Part shown: positions 4,499-5,611 of the stretch, in pieces
How positions within the stretch are numbered: the first letter of the stretch is position 1
Layout of the letters: every line of letters starts with the position of its first letter
Source of the DNA: a bacterium
GTDB taxonomy: Bacteria; Patescibacteriota; Microgenomatia; UBA1400; PJMF01
Direction: 5' to 3'
Assembly: GCA_017431585.1 (NCBI GenBank)
Contig: JAFRKU010000039.1
Span: 1-5,611 of the forward strand
Length of the DNA: 5,611 nucleotides
The notes under the pieces: model-generated
What the model was told of the DNA's origin: nothing
Seen by the model: only the letters and a program-made list of their open reading frames with translations
Database searches by the model: none
Position numbers and translations under genes: made by a program

Positions 4499-5554
4499 AT
4501 GGACAAAGACAAGGCAAAAACCGAAAAAAAGGCGGATGCACCAGCCAAACCTTCGCCAGAAGAGGCTGCTAAGTTGCAAGCGGTCTCCGCGGCCGTGGCC
4601 CAAATTGAAAAACAATTTGGTAAAGGCTCCATCATGAAAATGGACGAAGGGCTCAAAATGGCCAGTATCCCGGTGGTTTCCACCGGTTCGCTGGCGCTGG
4701 ATTTAGCCCTCGGTGTCGGCGGCTTCCCCAAAGGTCGCATCATCGAAATCTACGGCCCCGAAGCCTCCGGTAAAACAACCATCTGTTTGCACGCCATCGC
4801 CAACATTCAGAAAAAAGGCGGTGTAGCCGCGTTTATTGATGTAGAGCACGCGCTAGATCCGGTGCGCGCCGAAAAAATCGGCGTGGATTTAAGCAAAATC
4901 TACATCTCGCAGCCCGACTACGGCGAGCAGGCGCTGGAAATCGCCGAAACGCTCATCCGCTCTGGCGGTGTGGACATTTTGGTCATCGATTCGGTGGCTG
5001 CCCTGGTACCCAAATCCGAAATCGAAGGCGACATGGGTGACCACCAAATGGGCGCTCAAGCGCGCTTGATGAGCCAAGCCATGCGCAAACTCACGGCGGC
5101 CATCAATAAAACCAAAACGCTGGTTATTTTCACCAATCAGATCCGCATGAAAATCGGTATCATGTTTGGCAATCCGGAAACGACCACCGGTGGTCAAGCG
5201 CTCAAGTTTTACGCCAGCCAGCGCCTCGATATTCGCAAAACCGGCAACATCATGGAAGGCGACAAGATGGTGGGCACCAAGCACCGCGTCAAGGTGACCA
5301 AAAACAAAGTCGCCCCGCCTTTCAAAATTGCCGAGTTTGAAATGGACCAAAACGGTATTTCGTGGCTGGGCGACATCATTGAGATTGGCACCAAATACAA
5401 TGTCATCGAAAAGTCGGGCAGCTTTTACAAGTACCAAGGCGAAGTCCTTGCCCAAGGCAAAGAAGGCGCCAAGGCAGCCTTGAAAGACAATCCCACCCGC
5501 CTGCGTGAGATTGAAAAAGCCATCTGGAGCGAAATCAAAAAACAAAACGCTTGA
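4499..5554 (+). CDS. recA: RecA recombinase
   Basis: RecA is the ATP-dependent DNA strand-exchange protein that forms filaments on single-stranded DNA for recombinational repair and, where LexA exists, stimulates its cleavage. The start is ATG at 4499 with GAAAGG four bases upstream; 351 residues, close to E. coli RecA (353), but with about 20 extra Lys/Ala-rich residues at the N-terminus and without the acidic C-terminal tail. Seen in order: N-terminal polymerisation helix (about 26-42, ending QFGKGSIM), Walker A GPEASGKTT (86-94), catalytic Glu116 in FIDVEHALDP, Walker B ILVIDSVAAL (160-169), loop L1 region EGDMGDHQMG (176-185), Gln214 in TNQIRMKIG, loop L2 MFGNPETTTGG (222-232), signature ALKFYASQR (234-242), and a C-terminal domain from about 290. 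Numbering runs 20 ahead of E. coli. One oddity is Arg123 where E. coli has Tyr103, which stacks on the adenine of ATP. The catalytic and DNA-binding motifs are otherwise intact, so it should be active. Confidence 0.99.
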   Translation: MDKDKAKTEKKADAPAKPSPEEAAKLQAVSAAVAQIEKQFGKGSIMKMDEGLKMASIPVVSTGSLALDLALGVGGFPKGRIIEIYGPEASGKTTICLHAIANIQKKGGVAAFIDVEHALDPVRAEKIGVDLSKIYISQPDYGEQALEIAETLIRSGGVDILVIDSVAALVPKSEIEGDMGDHQMGAQARLMSQAMRKLTAAINKTKTLVIFTNQIRMKIGIMFGNPETTTGGQALKFYASQRLDIRKTGNIMEGDKMVGTKHRVKVTKNKVAPPFKIAEFEMDQNGISWLGDIIEIGTKYNVIEKSGSFYKYQGEVLAQGKEGAKAALKDNPTRLREIEKAIWSEIKKQNA

Positions 5555-5596
5555 CGCCTTTTGCTCTCAGATGTCTGCTTGTGTCTTCTTCTGGGG

Positions 5597-5611
5597 CGCG
5601 CGCTTCGCGCG
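5597..5611 (+). terminator. Possible recA terminator hairpin, cut by window end
   Basis: CGCGCG (5597-5602), a three-base CTT loop and CGCGCG (5606-5611) make a 6-bp stem, 42 bases after the recA stop. The window ends at the stem, so whether a T-tract follows cannot be seen. The triloop is like that of the terminator at 2803-2836. Confidence 0.45.

Noticed and set aside
4889..5545. 218-residue open frame on the minus strand inside recA
   Set aside because: It is antisense to a certain recA gene and its sequence is what the recA codons give on the other strand; no promoter or ribosome site is seen.

Overview
The window looks like a piece of a bacterial chromosome around recA. The RecA protein is unmistakable. 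The rest is a four-helix-bundle (23S rRNA intervening-sequence protein type) gene and several proteins I cannot assign. Standard stop codons are used (TGA ends recA and the four-helix gene, TAA ends most others), Shine-Dalgarno sites are clear, and promoters are sigma70-like. The style of the RecA sequence and the lineage-restricted look of the hypothetical proteins suggest a member of the Patescibacteria/CPR radiation. That is inference from memory of such proteins, not a database result.

Layout: (1) 2-346, plus strand, is the 3' end of a gene that begins outside the window, followed by a strong terminator at 372-400. (2) 399-3789, minus strand, holds four genes head to tail (311, 173, 56 and 469 residues in order of transcription). 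They are not a classical operon: each has its own promoter, and the first three each end in a hairpin-plus-U-tract terminator that sits next to the promoter of the following gene. (3) 3790-4055 is a divergent intergenic region with a very AT-rich core, tandem TTTTGTCAC repeats and a leader dyad. (4) 4056-5554, plus strand, holds the four-helix-bundle gene and then recA after a 32-base gap. A possible terminator hairpin for recA is cut by the window end.

The most interesting regulatory signal is a ten-base box, CACAATTGGG, found at the same distance upstream of the -10 elements of both the four-helix gene and recA, which suggests shared control. The recA copy lies inside the last codons of the four-helix gene. 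The most interesting protein-level signals are an Arg in RecA at the position of the adenine-stacking Tyr103 of E. coli, a 469-residue protein with possible PD-(D/E)XK-like acidic motifs and lower GC than its neighbours, and a 56-residue basic protein behind a perfect-consensus promoter. I see no CRISPR array, tRNA, rRNA or transposase.
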